Shown here piece after piece: positions 27,247 to 36,109 of a DNA stretch of 64,000 nt (its first letter is position 1; each line of letters begins with the position of its first letter). This stretch comes from DATARH01 sp035534855 (lineage in GTDB: Bacteria; Pseudomonadota; Alphaproteobacteria; ATCC43930; CGMCC-115725). The DNA is taken from assembly GCA_035534855.1 (NCBI GenBank), contig DATLRD010000107.1, forward strand, positions 42,090-106,089. The letters run 5' to 3'. The notes beneath the pieces were generated by a model. That model was not told the DNA's origin. It saw only the letters and a list, made by a program, of their open reading frames with translations, and made no database searches. A program made the position numbers and the translations under genes.

Positions 27247-27974
27247 GCCGCGTTCGCTCCTTGCGGGGTTCCGGGCGGGTCGGCCGCCGCATCATAGCCG
27301 AGGCGGATCAGCGCCGCGAGCATGTGCGGCGGCACCCGCGCGGTCGCGGCAACCGGCGCGCGGGCCGGGTAAAGCGGCACGATGAGCCGGCGCGCATGCA
27401 GCAGGAGCGGCGAACCGCCCACACTCTGATGGACCGGGCCGCCATACACCGGGTCGCCGACCACCGGGCAGCCGAGCGCGACGCAATGCACGCGGATCTG
27501 GTGCGTGCGCCCGGTGAGCGGCCGCAATTCGAGCCAGCTTTGCCCGCCGGCCTGCCCCAGCACGCGATATTCGGTCGCCGCCTCGCGCCCGGCAGGATCG
27601 AGCACCATGCGCCAGCCGGTGCCGCGGGTTTCCTTGCGCAGAGCCGCATCGATGCGGCCCTCGGGCTGCGGCGGCGCGCCGACAACCACCGCCCAGTAGG
27701 TCTTTTCGACCCGCCCCGCGGAAAACAGTGCGCCGAGCCGGCGCAGCGCCTTGGGATGGCGGCCGAGCACGAGGCACCCGCTGGTGTCGCGGTCGAGCCT
27801 GTGCGCCAGCGCCGGCGGTTCCCGCAACCCGAAGCGCAGCGCGCCGAACCCGGCTTCGAGGTTTGGTCCGCCGCCCGGTCCGGCATGGACCGGGATGCCG
27901 GCCGGCTTGTCGACGATCAGCATCAGCCCGTCGCGATAGAGGACGCGGTCGATCAGGCGGAACGGCAGCGGCAT
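27243..27974 (-). CDS. RluA-family RNA pseudouridine synthase
   Basis: A 243-residue pseudouridine synthase. The catalytic Asp lies in HRLDRDTSGCLVLGR; other marks are LIVDKPAGIPVHAG, PLTGRTHQIRVH and LLLHA. It lacks an S4 domain and is shorter than RluC/RluD, closer to the RluA/TruC size class; the target base cannot be told. The start is given as the ATG at 27974; a TTG lies two codons earlier. It overlaps purB by four bases. Confidence 0.92.
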   Translation of the reverse strand: MPLPFRLIDRVLYRDGLMLIVDKPAGIPVHAGPGGGPNLEAGFGALRFGLREPPALAHRLDRDTSGCLVLGRHPKALRRLGALFSAGRVEKTYWAVVVGAPPQPEGRIDAALRKETRGTGWRMVLDPAGREAATEYRVLGQAGGQSWLELRPLTGRTHQIRVHCVALGCPVVGDPVYGGPVHQSVGGSPLLLHARRLIVPLYPARAPVAATARVPPHMLAALIRLGYDAAADPPGTPQGANAA

Positions 27975-28066
27975 CCGCAAAACATCGTTGTCGGGGCGGG
28001 AGATTCAACCGTTGCGCCGGTGTTCGTCGTATACGGTACACCGACGATGCAGGGCGGGAGGACGGG

Positions 28067-28588
28067 ATGCCGGCGACAGAATTCGGTCTGCAGGTCGAAA
28101 CCTATGCCTTTGCCGATGACGGAATCGTGCCGAACAACGCATTGCCGCTCGTCGTCTATCGCGGCGCGCTGGGCGAGGGCGGCGACCGCGCGGCGCGCTG
28201 CGTCGCGCTGTTCAGCCGCAACGGCTGGCCCGACCCGTGGCGCAACGGCATTTACGGCCATCACCACTATCACAGCACCGCGCATGAGGTGCTCGGCATC
28301 GCCGCCGGCTCGGCGCGGGTGCGGCTCGGCGGCGAGCACGGGCAGAGCGTCGTGCTCAACGCCGGCGATGTCGTCGTGATACCGGCCGGGGTCGCGCACA
28401 AGCGCGAGGCGGCGAGCGCCGATCTCGTCGTCATCGGCGCCTATCCGCGCGGCCAGAACCCCGATATCTGCCGCGCCGAGAGCGCCCATCACGACCGCAG
28501 CGCGGCGAATGTCGCAGCGGTGCCGCTGCCCGGCGCCGATCCGGTCACCGGCGCGGCGGCCCCGCTGCTCGATTGCTGGCAGCGCTAA
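28067..28588 (+). CDS. Cupin protein (YjlB-like)
   Basis: A 173-residue single cupin domain. Metal-ligand motif one appears as HHHYHSTAHEVLGIAAG and motif two as AGDVVVIPAGVAHKREA. The spacing and N-terminus resemble the YjlB cupins. GGGAGGACGGG precedes the ATG at 28067. Enzymatic role unknown. Its stop overlaps that of the convergent lipoprotein gene by three bases. Confidence 0.85.
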   Translation: MPATEFGLQVETYAFADDGIVPNNALPLVVYRGALGEGGDRAARCVALFSRNGWPDPWRNGIYGHHHYHSTAHEVLGIAAGSARVRLGGEHGQSVVLNAGDVVVIPAGVAHKREAASADLVVIGAYPRGQNPDICRAESAHHDRSAANVAAVPLPGADPVTGAAAPLLDCWQR

Positions 28589-28887
28589 ATGCAGCGTCCG
28601 GCATAGACGATTTTGCCGCCATTGCCGAACGGTCCGTCGATTTCGGGCACGAAGCGGCGCGAATCGACGACATAGCCGTTGGCGCACATGCTGTGCGCCT
28701 TCAGCGCGTCGGCCAGCCAGTCGCGGCGGATGCGCTCCGCGACGCCGTCGTCGTTTGCGGTCATCACGGTATTGGTCTGGGCGCTGTACAGGAACGAGGT
28801 CGGGCCCGTGGCAGCAAACCCCTCGTGTCGGGCGGTCCCGACGCAGCCGGCGAGGGCGAGCACACAGAATAGGGCGAGCGCGCGCAT
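28585..28887 (-). CDS. Small lipoprotein, unknown function
   Basis: A 100-residue precursor with a lipobox, LALAGC (Cys15 region), after MRALALFCV; the mature protein is about 86 residues with two further Cys (SMCANGY, AGRCI). GGAGGTT lies upstream of the ATG at 28887. The longer frame to 29097 has no support. Envelope-anchored, role unknown. Convergent with the cupin gene and divergent from the acyltransferase gene. Confidence 0.75.
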   Translation of the reverse strand: MRALALFCVLALAGCVGTARHEGFAATGPTSFLYSAQTNTVMTANDDGVAERIRRDWLADALKAHSMCANGYVVDSRRFVPEIDGPFGNGGKIVYAGRCI

Positions 28888-29006
28888 CGGGTTGAACCTC
28901 CACCGCAGATTGCACCCCTCTATTCCCGATTCTGGGCCGCGGGGCAAGCGGGGCGAATACAGGCCGCCCTGCGCCGTTGTCGCGTGGCGGGTGTGGAGAG
29001 CTGCGG

Positions 29007-30047
29007 ATGGACCGGCACAACAATTTCGATTTGCTGCGGCTCCTCGCGGCGCTGTCAGTGATTTTCTCGCACGCCTTTCTGCTCGCCGAGAACTCACAGA
29101 ACCACGATCCGCTGATGATCCTGACCGGTGGGCAGACGATCCTCGGCCTGGTCGGCGTATTCACGTTTTTCACGATCAGCGGCTATCTGATCACGCAGAG
29201 CTATGAGACGAGCGCGTCGCCGCTGGTGTTTCTCGCGAAGCGGGCGCTGCGCATCTTTCCCGGGCTGATCGCCTGCCTGGTGGTCTGCGCCTTCGTGATC
29301 GGGCTGGCCGTGACCAAACTGCCGGTCTCGGAATACCTGACACGCCGCGAGCCTTATCTGTTCGTGCTGCACAACGCAGTGCTCGACATCGACTATAACC
29401 GGCTGGCCGGCGTTGAGTTCTGGCCCGGGAATATCGGCGGCATCGTCAACGGCCCGCTGTGGAGCCTGCCGTGCGAGACGCTGCTCTACGTGATGCTGTG
29501 CGGGCTCGGCCTGTGCCGGCTGCTGACGCTGCGGGTTGCGGCGCTATTGGTGGCCGTCGGCATCGTCTGCCTGTGGTTCGACACGTCGGGCGAGACGCCG
29601 GGCAGCACCTTGTGGCTGCTAGGCTTTTTCGCCGGCGGGATGGCCTGCTACCGGCTGCAGCAGCGCGGCTGGATCACCACGCGGTGGGCCTTGCTGGCGC
29701 TGGCGGGGCTGGTGATCAGCGTGCCGGCGCACATCTTCGTGCCGGCCTTTCCGGTGTTTGGCAGCTACCTGATCATCTGGCTGGCGCTCAACCGCCGCCT
29801 GCCGCCGATCAGGGCCGCGCGGTTCGGTGACCTGTCCTATGGGCTCTACATCTACGGCTGGCCGATCGAGCAGTGCGTCGTCTATGCAAGCGGCGGCAAG
29901 GCGGCGTGGTGGGTGGTGTTTCTGATCGGCGTTGCGGTCGCCGTGCCGACCGCGTTTCTGTCGTGGCACCTGGTCGAAAAGCGCTGTCGCTGGCGTCGCC
30001 CGGCCGGCGCCGGCCGGGCTTTGGCGGCGGTCGAAGCCGGCGGCTGA
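29007..30047 (+). CDS. Membrane acyltransferase (acyltransferase 3 family)
   Basis: A 346-residue polytopic protein of the OafA/NodX type, which transfers acyl groups to surface polysaccharides or other envelope acceptors. The N-terminus MDRHNNFDLLRLLAAL with the conserved His soon after (IFSHAFLL) and the TM2 region FTFFTISGYLITQS are the family marks. The ATG at 29007 is preferred over the one at 28977 because of GGAGAG upstream and the family-typical start. About ten helices. The acceptor is unknown and no polysaccharide cluster is nearby. Confidence 0.88.
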   Translation: MDRHNNFDLLRLLAALSVIFSHAFLLAENSQNHDPLMILTGGQTILGLVGVFTFFTISGYLITQSYETSASPLVFLAKRALRIFPGLIACLVVCAFVIGLAVTKLPVSEYLTRREPYLFVLHNAVLDIDYNRLAGVEFWPGNIGGIVNGPLWSLPCETLLYVMLCGLGLCRLLTLRVAALLVAVGIVCLWFDTSGETPGSTLWLLGFFAGGMACYRLQQRGWITTRWALLALAGLVISVPAHIFVPAFPVFGSYLIIWLALNRRLPPIRAARFGDLSYGLYIYGWPIEQCVVYASGGKAAWWVVFLIGVAVAVPTAFLSWHLVEKRCRWRRPAGAGRALAAVEAGG

Positions 30048-30190
30048 CCAGGCGCGGGCCGGACCCTCTCGTGAGCCGCAGCGGCACGCTATTGCCGAAC
30101 TGCGCGGGCAATGCGATCAACGCGCCGCGGCTGTCATCGGGCAAATCGCCGGGTGCGGCCGCGCCGCATATCTTGTGGGATAGCGATCCG

Positions 30191-31714
30191 ATGAACCGAT
30201 TCGTGGCTGCGGTGGTCGTGCTGCTGGTCGCCTGGGCGCCGCTCGCCGTGCGCGCGGCCGACAAGCTGGCGCCGTCCGGGCCGCCGTTGCCGGCCAAGGT
30301 CGAGACCCAGCATACGATCACGCTCGACGGTCGGCAGCTGGATTACCGCGCGATCGCCGAAACCTTCGCGCTGACCAACAGCAAGGGCGCGACCACCGCC
30401 TCGATTTATACCGTGGCCTATCTGGCCGACGTGCCGGCCGGGACGCCGCGGCCGGTCGCGTTTGTGTTCAACGGCGGGCCGGGTGCTGCATCGGTATACC
30501 TGCATCTCGGCGCCATCGGTCCGCGCATCCTGCAGACGCCGGGCGACGGCGCGCTGCCGAGCCCGCCCTATCACCTGATCGACAACCAGTCATCCTGGCT
30601 CGCCTTTACCGACCTCGTGTTCGTCGACCCGGTCGGCACCGGCTTCAGCCGGGCGGTGGCCAGCGGCGACGGCGCCAAGGACGGCAACCCGGAAAAGCCG
30701 TTCTGGAACGTTCGCGGCGACCTCGGTTCGCTAGCCAGTGTCGTGCGCCTGTGGCTGACCCGGCATGACCGCTGGCCCTCGCCGGTCTACGTGGTCGGCG
30801 AAAGCTATGGCGGCTACCGCGCGGCAGCCCTGTCGCAGACCCTGATGAGTCAGGTCGGCGTTACCGTCAACGGCGTGGTGATGATCTCCCCGGCGCTCGA
30901 TTATTCCCTGCTGCGCGGCGGCGTTGCCAATGTGCTGGCCGACGCGTTCGAGCTTCCGTCCTATGCCGCGACCGCTGCGGCGCTGTCGGGAAAGCCGGCC
31001 CCGCCCGACGACCTCGCCAAGGTCGAGCGGTTCGCGCTGGGCGGCTACCTCACCGGGATCGTCGGCGTCACCGGGGTTCCCCCGGTCGGCGACCCGTTCA
31101 TCGATCGGGTCGCCAAGACGATCGGCCTCGACGACGACACGGTGCGGCGCCAGCGCGGGCGGGTGTCGAGCGAGGTGTTCGTCCACACGCTGCGCCGTAG
31201 CCAGAACCAGTTGTTGAGCCTTTACGACGGCACGGTGACCCGCGCGACGCGCGGCAACGCGTGGGAAGACAACGGGGGCGATCCCGTGCTGGTGCCGGCG
31301 ACCGCGGCGTTTACCGCCGCATTCAACGCCTACGCGTCCGACGTGCTCGGCTACCGCACCGAACTGCCCTACAAGGTGCTGCCGCACGACGTCTCGCAGA
31401 ACTGGAACTGGGAGGGCGCCGGCGGAGGCGATGGCGGCCTCGGCCTGGCGCTGAGTTCGCTCGAGCGGACCCTGCTGGCGCATCCCGAGACCAAGGTTCT
31501 CGTCGTCAACGGCCGCACCGATCTGGTGACGCCGTATCTCGCCTCGCGCTGGCTGATCGACCAGCTGTCGATCCCGGCCTCGGCGCGCGCCGATATCCGC
31601 CTGCTGGTGCTGCCGGGTGGCCATATGATGTATCTGCGGCATGATTCGCGCGCGGCGCTCGCCAAGGCCGCCGCAGCGCTGTTCGCGAGTGGCGGTGGCG
31701 CGCCGCCGCACTGA
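30191..31714 (+). CDS. Secreted S10-type serine carboxypeptidase-like peptidase
   Basis: A 507-residue alpha/beta-hydrolase of peptidase family S10. A signal peptide ending VRAAD (about residue 23) indicates export. FVFNGGPGAASVYLHLG is the oxyanion region, Ser205 in GESYGGYRA is the nucleophile, Asp lies in GRTDLVTPY and His in LPGGHMMY. Bacterial S10 members are little studied. The start ATG is at 30191. Its end overlaps the probable start of the next gene. Confidence 0.9.
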   Translation: MNRFVAAVVVLLVAWAPLAVRAADKLAPSGPPLPAKVETQHTITLDGRQLDYRAIAETFALTNSKGATTASIYTVAYLADVPAGTPRPVAFVFNGGPGAASVYLHLGAIGPRILQTPGDGALPSPPYHLIDNQSSWLAFTDLVFVDPVGTGFSRAVASGDGAKDGNPEKPFWNVRGDLGSLASVVRLWLTRHDRWPSPVYVVGESYGGYRAAALSQTLMSQVGVTVNGVVMISPALDYSLLRGGVANVLADAFELPSYAATAAALSGKPAPPDDLAKVERFALGGYLTGIVGVTGVPPVGDPFIDRVAKTIGLDDDTVRRQRGRVSSEVFVHTLRRSQNQLLSLYDGTVTRATRGNAWEDNGGDPVLVPATAAFTAAFNAYASDVLGYRTELPYKVLPHDVSQNWNWEGAGGGDGGLGLALSSLERTLLAHPETKVLVVNGRTDLVTPYLASRWLIDQLSIPASARADIRLLVLPGGHMMYLRHDSRAALAKAAAALFASGGGAPPH

Positions 31715-32555
31715 CCGCGAGCGTGCCGCGCCGGGCCGACCGGCACGGCCCTCGGCGGCGGGCCGGAGCCGGCGGGAGCCGGCCCGCGGCGCGGCGCGCC
31801 CGCCGGGCGGCGAAGCGCCACCGGTCCATGCCAGCCGGCTGCTGCGCATTTGCGGGCTCAACGCCGTTCGGGTGCTGTTGGCGAGCGATCCGCAGCGGGT
31901 CGAGCGGCTGTTCTTCGCGCCGGAACTCGCCGGCGCGCTGGCCACTGAGCGGGCCGCGGTCGCTGCCGCGCGCCGGCCGTATCGCGAGGCGGATTCCGGC
32001 GAGTTGGCGCGCATCGCCGGCACCGAGCACCACGGCGGCGTCGTTGCGATCGCACGCCCGCGCCCCCTGATGCCGTTCGAGCCTGCCGAGGCGGCACGCT
32101 GGGCGGGGGACGGGCTGCCGCTGTTGATCCTCGACGGAGTCGGCAACCCGCACAATGTTGGCGCGATCGCCCGCAGCGCGGCGTATTTCGGGCTAACGAG
32201 GCTGGTCTTTGCCGAGCGCCCGGATCAGGCGCTGCCGTCGGATGCGAGCTATCGGGTGGCGGAAGGCGGCCTCGATGCGCTCGCCCTGTACCGGGCGAAG
32301 CTGCCGGCAGCGCTGGCGGCGCTGAAGCCGGCCTACCGGGTGGTCGGCACCGTGCCTGGCCGCGGCGAAGCGGTGGCGCGGCAGCCGGCCGGCAAGCCGG
32401 TCGCGCTGGTGCTCGGCAACGAGGAGACCGGGCTCGACCGCAAGACGCTGGCGGCCTGCGATGCGGTAGCGACGATCCCGGGCAGTGGCCGGGTGCAGTC
32501 GCTCAACGTCTCCGCAGCGGCGGCGGTGCTGATTTATGCGCTGACCCGCGGCTGA
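31689..32555 (+). CDS. SpoU/TrmH-family RNA 2'-O-ribose methyltransferase
   Basis: SAM-dependent SPOUT methyltransferase acting on tRNA or rRNA ribose. All three family motifs are present: GNPHNVGAIARSAAYFG, LVLGNEETGL and the knot-closing IPGSGRVQSLNVSAAAAVLIY. A substrate-binding domain (LLRICGLNAVRVLLAS onward) precedes it. The N-terminal 50 residues are Arg/Ala/Pro rich. The start is uncertain: a GTG at 31689, overlapping the peptidase gene, is given because no ATG occurs before the domain. The last 22 bp overlap the convergent DTW gene. Confidence 0.85.
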   Translation: MAVARRRTDRERAAPGRPARPSAAGRSRREPARGAARPPGGEAPPVHASRLLRICGLNAVRVLLASDPQRVERLFFAPELAGALATERAAVAAARRPYREADSGELARIAGTEHHGGVVAIARPRPLMPFEPAEAARWAGDGLPLLILDGVGNPHNVGAIARSAAYFGLTRLVFAERPDQALPSDASYRVAEGGLDALALYRAKLPAALAALKPAYRVVGTVPGRGEAVARQPAGKPVALVLGNEETGLDRKTLAACDAVATIPGSGRVQSLNVSAAAAVLIYALTRG

Positions 32556-33112
32556 GTGGGCGGCCGCAGTTGGTCGATCAGCCGGTCGAGCGCGGCGAGC
32601 AGCGCGTCGGCGGCATCGGGCTTGGCTTCGGCCGCGCGCAACACCAGCGCCGCCGCCTCGATCGTCGACAGCGCTTCGCGCCGCGGCTCGCGCCGGATCT
32701 TGCCATAGCGGGCCGGGCGGGGCGGGTTGAGCACGAGCCGGTGCAGCTTCAGCAGCCACGGGTTGCGCCACCACAGGCTCTTGGCTTGGCTCCAGGTGCC
32801 GTCGAGCAGCACGATTCCCTCGAGGCTGCGGAGCAGCCTGGCTGGATCGGCGAGTGCCGCGCCGGTGCGGTCGAGCACGACAACCGACTCGCCCTGCGTC
32901 AATGCCGCCGGATGCGCCGAGCCGAGATACAGCACGGCCCAGCGCCGCGGGTCGGCATTGCGGCGCAGCGCCCTCGCGAGGTTTGGCCAGGACAGGCCGG
33001 TAGCGATGGCGGCGTTGCCAAGCTCCGCGGCGAGGGGAGCCGCGGTCGACAGCGCCTGCCGGCGCTCCTGCGGGTGCTGCAGGATCAGGACGAAGAGGCG
33101 GTTCTTGACCAT
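32534..33112 (-). CDS. DTW-domain protein (tRNA acp3U-type transferase family)
   Basis: A 192-residue member of the DTW family, to which the tRNA-uridine aminocarboxypropyltransferases TapT/TuaA belong; these place acp3U in tRNA using SAM. The signature DxTW is LLDGTWSQAKSLW, with LNPPRPARYGKIRREP and LSTIEA following, all typical. The start ATG at 33112 begins directly with the domain. It overlaps the SpoU gene tail to tail, so two RNA-modification enzymes face each other. Confidence 0.85.
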   Translation of the reverse strand: MVKNRLFVLILQHPQERRQALSTAAPLAAELGNAAIATGLSWPNLARALRRNADPRRWAVLYLGSAHPAALTQGESVVVLDRTGAALADPARLLRSLEGIVLLDGTWSQAKSLWWRNPWLLKLHRLVLNPPRPARYGKIRREPRREALSTIEAAALVLRAAEAKPDAADALLAALDRLIDQLRPPTQPRVSA

Positions 33113-33198
33113 CGCTGCATAGTTGCGCAGCCGGCATGCGCTGTGAAGCACGCCTGCGGGCTTCCGCCCCAAAGGGCGCCGCGATACGCTTTCCAAAG

Positions 33199-34629
33199 AT
33201 GCGCCCGAGTTCCCGCCAACTCTTGATTTCTCTGATCGTCGCTTGCGCGATGTTCATGCAGAACCTTGATTCGACGATCATTGCGACCGCGCTGCCGGTG
33301 ATCGCGCGCTCGCTCGGCGAAAGCCCGCTGCAGCTCAACGTCGCGATCACCTGCTACCTGTTGAGCCTTGCGGTGTTCATCCCGATCAGCGGGTGGACTG
33401 CCGACCGGTTTGGGGCGCGGCAGGTGTTCAGCGTGGCGATCGTCGTGTTCACTCTCGGCTCGATCGCCTGCGGCCTGTCGGGTTCGCTGGGGATGCTGGT
33501 CGTCGCCCGCATCGTCCAAGGCATGGGCGGGGCGATGATGGTGCCAGTCGGTCGGCTTGTCCTGCTGCGCACGGTGCCGAAATCCGAGCTGGTGCGCGCG
33601 ATGTCGTTTGTCAGCGTACCGGCGCTGATCGGACCGGTGCTCGGGCCGCCGCTCGGCGGGTTTATCGTCACCTATGCCTCGTGGCGCTGGATCTTCTTTC
33701 TCAATATCCCGATCGGGCTTGTCGGGGTGCTGCTGATCAACCTGGTCCTCAAAAGCGTGGACGAAGGCACGGCGCGGCCATTCGATCTCAGCGGGTTCGC
33801 ACTGACCGGGGTCGGGCTGGCGGCGCTCGCTTTCGGCTTTGAGACCGTCGGCCGCGGCGCGCTGCCGCTCTGGGTGTCGCTGGCCTTGCTGGCGGTCGGT
33901 GCGTTGTGCGTTGTGCTCTATGTGCGGCATGCGCGGCGCATCGACCATCCGATCATCGATTTCGCGCTGCTGCGCATTCCGACTTACGCGATGGCGACGC
34001 TCGGCGGGTTCATCTTCCGCATCGGCACCGGCGCGTTGCCGTTTCTGATGCCGCTGATGCTGCAGGTCGGGTTTGGCCTGAGCCCGCTGAAATCGGGTCT
34101 CTTGACCTTTGCCCAGGCCGCCGGGGCGATGGGCATGAAAACCTCGGTGACGACGATCATCCGCGCCTTCGGCTTCCGTTCGGTGCTGGCCGGGAACGCA
34201 GTGATCAGCGCCGGGTTTCTGCTCGCCTATTCGTTCTTTCGGCCGGATACCTCGCACGTCGTGATCTTTCTGCTGCTGCTGTCGGGCGGCTTTTTCCGCT
34301 CGCTGCAGATGACCAGCATCAACACGCTCTCTTATGCCGATGTGCCGCCGGCGATGCTCAGCCGTGCGACCAGCCTGACCAGCATGTGCCAGCAGCTGTC
34401 GCAAAGCGTCGGCGTCGGCACCGGCGCGCTGATCCTCTACGTCCTGCTGGCGACGCACGACAGGACTGCGCTGGCGCCGGGCGATTTCTCGGTGGCGCTG
34501 ATGGCGGTGGGCGCGATCTCGCTGTCGTCGGTGCCGTTTTTCTTGCGCATGTCGGGGGACGCCGGGGCCGAGGTCAGCGGCCGGACCCCATCGAGCAAGC
34601 TCGCCAGCGATTTGCCGCGGCCGCGATGA
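33199..34629 (+). CDS. MFS multidrug transporter (DHA2, EmrB/QacA type)
   Basis: A 476-residue drug:proton antiporter-like protein with about 14 membrane helices. Family marks are FMQNLDSTIIATALPVIA in TM1, SGWTADRFGARQVF (loop 2-3 motif A) and IGPVLGPPLGGFI (motif C, antiporter). The start ATG at 33199 is the last before TM1. No membrane-fusion partner gene is present. Its stop overlaps the start of the next gene (ATGA). Confidence 0.9.
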   Translation: MRPSSRQLLISLIVACAMFMQNLDSTIIATALPVIARSLGESPLQLNVAITCYLLSLAVFIPISGWTADRFGARQVFSVAIVVFTLGSIACGLSGSLGMLVVARIVQGMGGAMMVPVGRLVLLRTVPKSELVRAMSFVSVPALIGPVLGPPLGGFIVTYASWRWIFFLNIPIGLVGVLLINLVLKSVDEGTARPFDLSGFALTGVGLAALAFGFETVGRGALPLWVSLALLAVGALCVVLYVRHARRIDHPIIDFALLRIPTYAMATLGGFIFRIGTGALPFLMPLMLQVGFGLSPLKSGLLTFAQAAGAMGMKTSVTTIIRAFGFRSVLAGNAVISAGFLLAYSFFRPDTSHVVIFLLLLSGGFFRSLQMTSINTLSYADVPPAMLSRATSLTSMCQQLSQSVGVGTGALILYVLLATHDRTALAPGDFSVALMAVGAISLSSVPFFLRMSGDAGAEVSGRTPSSKLASDLPRPR

Positions 34630-35345
34630 GCGGGCGCCGGCGGCATGTGCGGCTGCTCGCCTGGAACATCCGCCAGGGCGGCGGCACGCGGCTTTCCGCG
34701 ATCGCCGAGGCGGTGGTGCGGCACGACGCCGACGTGCTGGTTCTGTCCGAGCATCGCGGCGGTGACGCGGGGCTGCGCTTGGTAGAGGCGCTGAGGCGGC
34801 TCGGCTATCGCCATACCACCGGGCCAAACCCGCCGCCGGGGCGCAACGGCGTGTTGATCGCCGCACGGCGAAAATTCCGTGTCCACCGCCGGGTCAGCGA
34901 GGCGCTGCCCGAACCGTACAAGCTGGTGGTCGCGGAGTTTGCCGGCGTCACGGTGTGCGGGGTCTACATGCCCAACCTCAAGGCCAAGATCCCGTACTGG
35001 GAGGCGCTGATCGCTGCGCTCGGCGCCGATGCGGGCGCTGCGGCGCTGGCGATCGGCGATTTCAACACCTGCCGCGCCTATGTCGACGAGGCCGGGGCGA
35101 TCGACGGCACCGCCTATTTCATGGACCGGATCGAGGCGATCGGATTCTGCGATTTGTGGCGCCGACGCTATCCCGAGGGCCGCGAATATTCATGGTACAG
35201 CAGCCGCGGAAACGGGTTTCGCATCGACCACGCGTTTCTGTCGCCGGCGCTCGCGGCCACGGCCGGCGCGATCCGCTATTCGCATGACGAGCGCCTCGCA
35301 GGGATCAGCGACCACTCGGCTCTGATCGTGGATTTGCGGGTGTAG
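34626..35345 (+). CDS. Endonuclease/exonuclease/phosphatase family hydrolase
   Basis: A 239-residue EEP-fold metal-dependent phosphodiesterase. Marks are LLAWNIRQGGG, VLSEHRGG (metal Glu), AIGDFNTC (Asp-Phe-Asn) and ISDHSALIVD (catalytic His). It most resembles the exodeoxyribonuclease III-like branch of the fold, but its substrate is uncertain. The ATG overlaps the transporter stop, suggesting coupling. Confidence 0.87.
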   Translation: MSGRRRHVRLLAWNIRQGGGTRLSAIAEAVVRHDADVLVLSEHRGGDAGLRLVEALRRLGYRHTTGPNPPPGRNGVLIAARRKFRVHRRVSEALPEPYKLVVAEFAGVTVCGVYMPNLKAKIPYWEALIAALGADAGAAALAIGDFNTCRAYVDEAGAIDGTAYFMDRIEAIGFCDLWRRRYPEGREYSWYSSRGNGFRIDHAFLSPALAATAGAIRYSHDERLAGISDHSALIVDLRV

Positions 35346-35448
35346 CGCGGGTCGCGTCGCAATTTATGCCGTCATGGCCTTAGCCATCTCGTATTTGGCT
35401 GCGGCTGATGTCGACACCACAGACCGGATGCCGGGTCTGATCTCTCCG

Positions 35449-35661
35449 TCAGCGAGGGCTGCATGCCGGCGTATCGCCCGACTGGATGGGCGGGCACGGG
35501 ACGGAGCCATAAGAGCAGAACACACAGCAGTCGCCGGCCTTCGGCTTTAGAAGCTCGCCGCAGCCAGTGCACTCATAAAAGAACTGGCAGGCGTCGTTCG
35601 GCATAACCTCTTCCTTCGCGGTGCCGCACCCCGGACAGGTGATCGTCGACTCCCGAATCAC
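35449..35661 (-). CDS. Cys-rich GDCCVFCSYG protein of mercury loci
   Basis: A 70-residue zinc-ribbon-like protein with ten Cys: CPGC, DAC, YEC-TGC, then GDCCVFCSYGSVPCPPIQ. Proteins ending with this GDCCVFCSYG pattern recur beside merR/merT-type genes. The start is taken as the GTG at 35661 because GAGGAGGT stands five bases before it; an ATG at 35679 also exists and overlaps the merT end. Likely a metal-binding protein; role not established. Last in the merT-linked transcript. Confidence 0.7.
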   Translation of the reverse strand: MIRESTITCPGCGTAKEEVMPNDACQFFYECTGCGELLKPKAGDCCVFCSYGSVPCPPIQSGDTPACSPR

Positions 35662-35671
35662 GGATACCTCC

Positions 35672-36024
35672 TCAGGCATACAGGCCGACCAGCAAGGTGC
35701 TCGTCAAAAGGGCGGTTGTCGCCGGGCCACCGCAAACGGAACCGGGCGTACATGCCACGACACGACCACGCCAGAGAAACAACGCTCCACCGCCGACAAG
35801 ACATGCGACGGCGGCGATCAGCAGCGCGATCCGATGAGGCGCGGCGAACCACGCCACCGTGACGAGCCGTGCGCTGCCAAGGCCGAGCGAACTTAGAAGT
35901 ATCGGCAGGGCGAGCACGACGCCGCGCCGAACGCAGCAGCGAGGCCGCCCGCCACGAGTAAAAATGCACCTGTATCATGTGCAGGGGCACGGTCCGGTAC
36001 GGCGGGTCGGGAGTTATCGGTCAT
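35672..36024 (-). pseudogene. merT: merT-like mercuric transporter with frameshift
   Basis: The start ATG at 36024 with AGGAGGGCT gives MTDNSRPAVPDRAPAHDTG and a first helix to FGAASC, then a wrong frame and a stop. From about 35920 another frame continues as ALPILLSSLGLGSARLV and ends at 35672. The join would be GAASC-CALPILL, the Cys-Cys pair of MerT TM1, so one base seems missing near 35920-35925. The second Cys pair is present in CTPGSVCGG. Reconstructed length is about 117 residues, the normal MerT size. Either a true inactivating deletion or an assembly error; which is not decidable from this sequence. Confidence 0.75.
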
Positions 36025-36056
36025 CCGAATAGCCCTCCTGATCGGGTTTGGCCATC

Positions 36057-36087
36057 ATGCTAGAGTCTGTACCGACTAAAGACTCAA
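36057..36087 (-). promoter_or_regulatory. MerR-type promoter/operator with 19-bp spacer
   Basis: On the minus strand TTGAGT (36087-36082) and TAGCAT (36062-36057) are separated by exactly 19 bp. The spacer contains the perfect dyad GAGTCT-N11-AGACTC (arms at 36063-36068 and 36080-36085). A 19-bp spacer with a central dyad is the hallmark of promoters that MerR proteins untwist. It lies between divergent merT and merR and would drive merT. Confidence 0.8.
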
Positions 36088-36109
36088 GTCCTCGTTTTGA
36101 GAGGTCCCC

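Noticed and set aside
33085..34866. Minus-strand 593-codon frame
   Set aside because: Antisense to the MFS pump; extremely Arg/His/Asp/Gln-rich and without domains.
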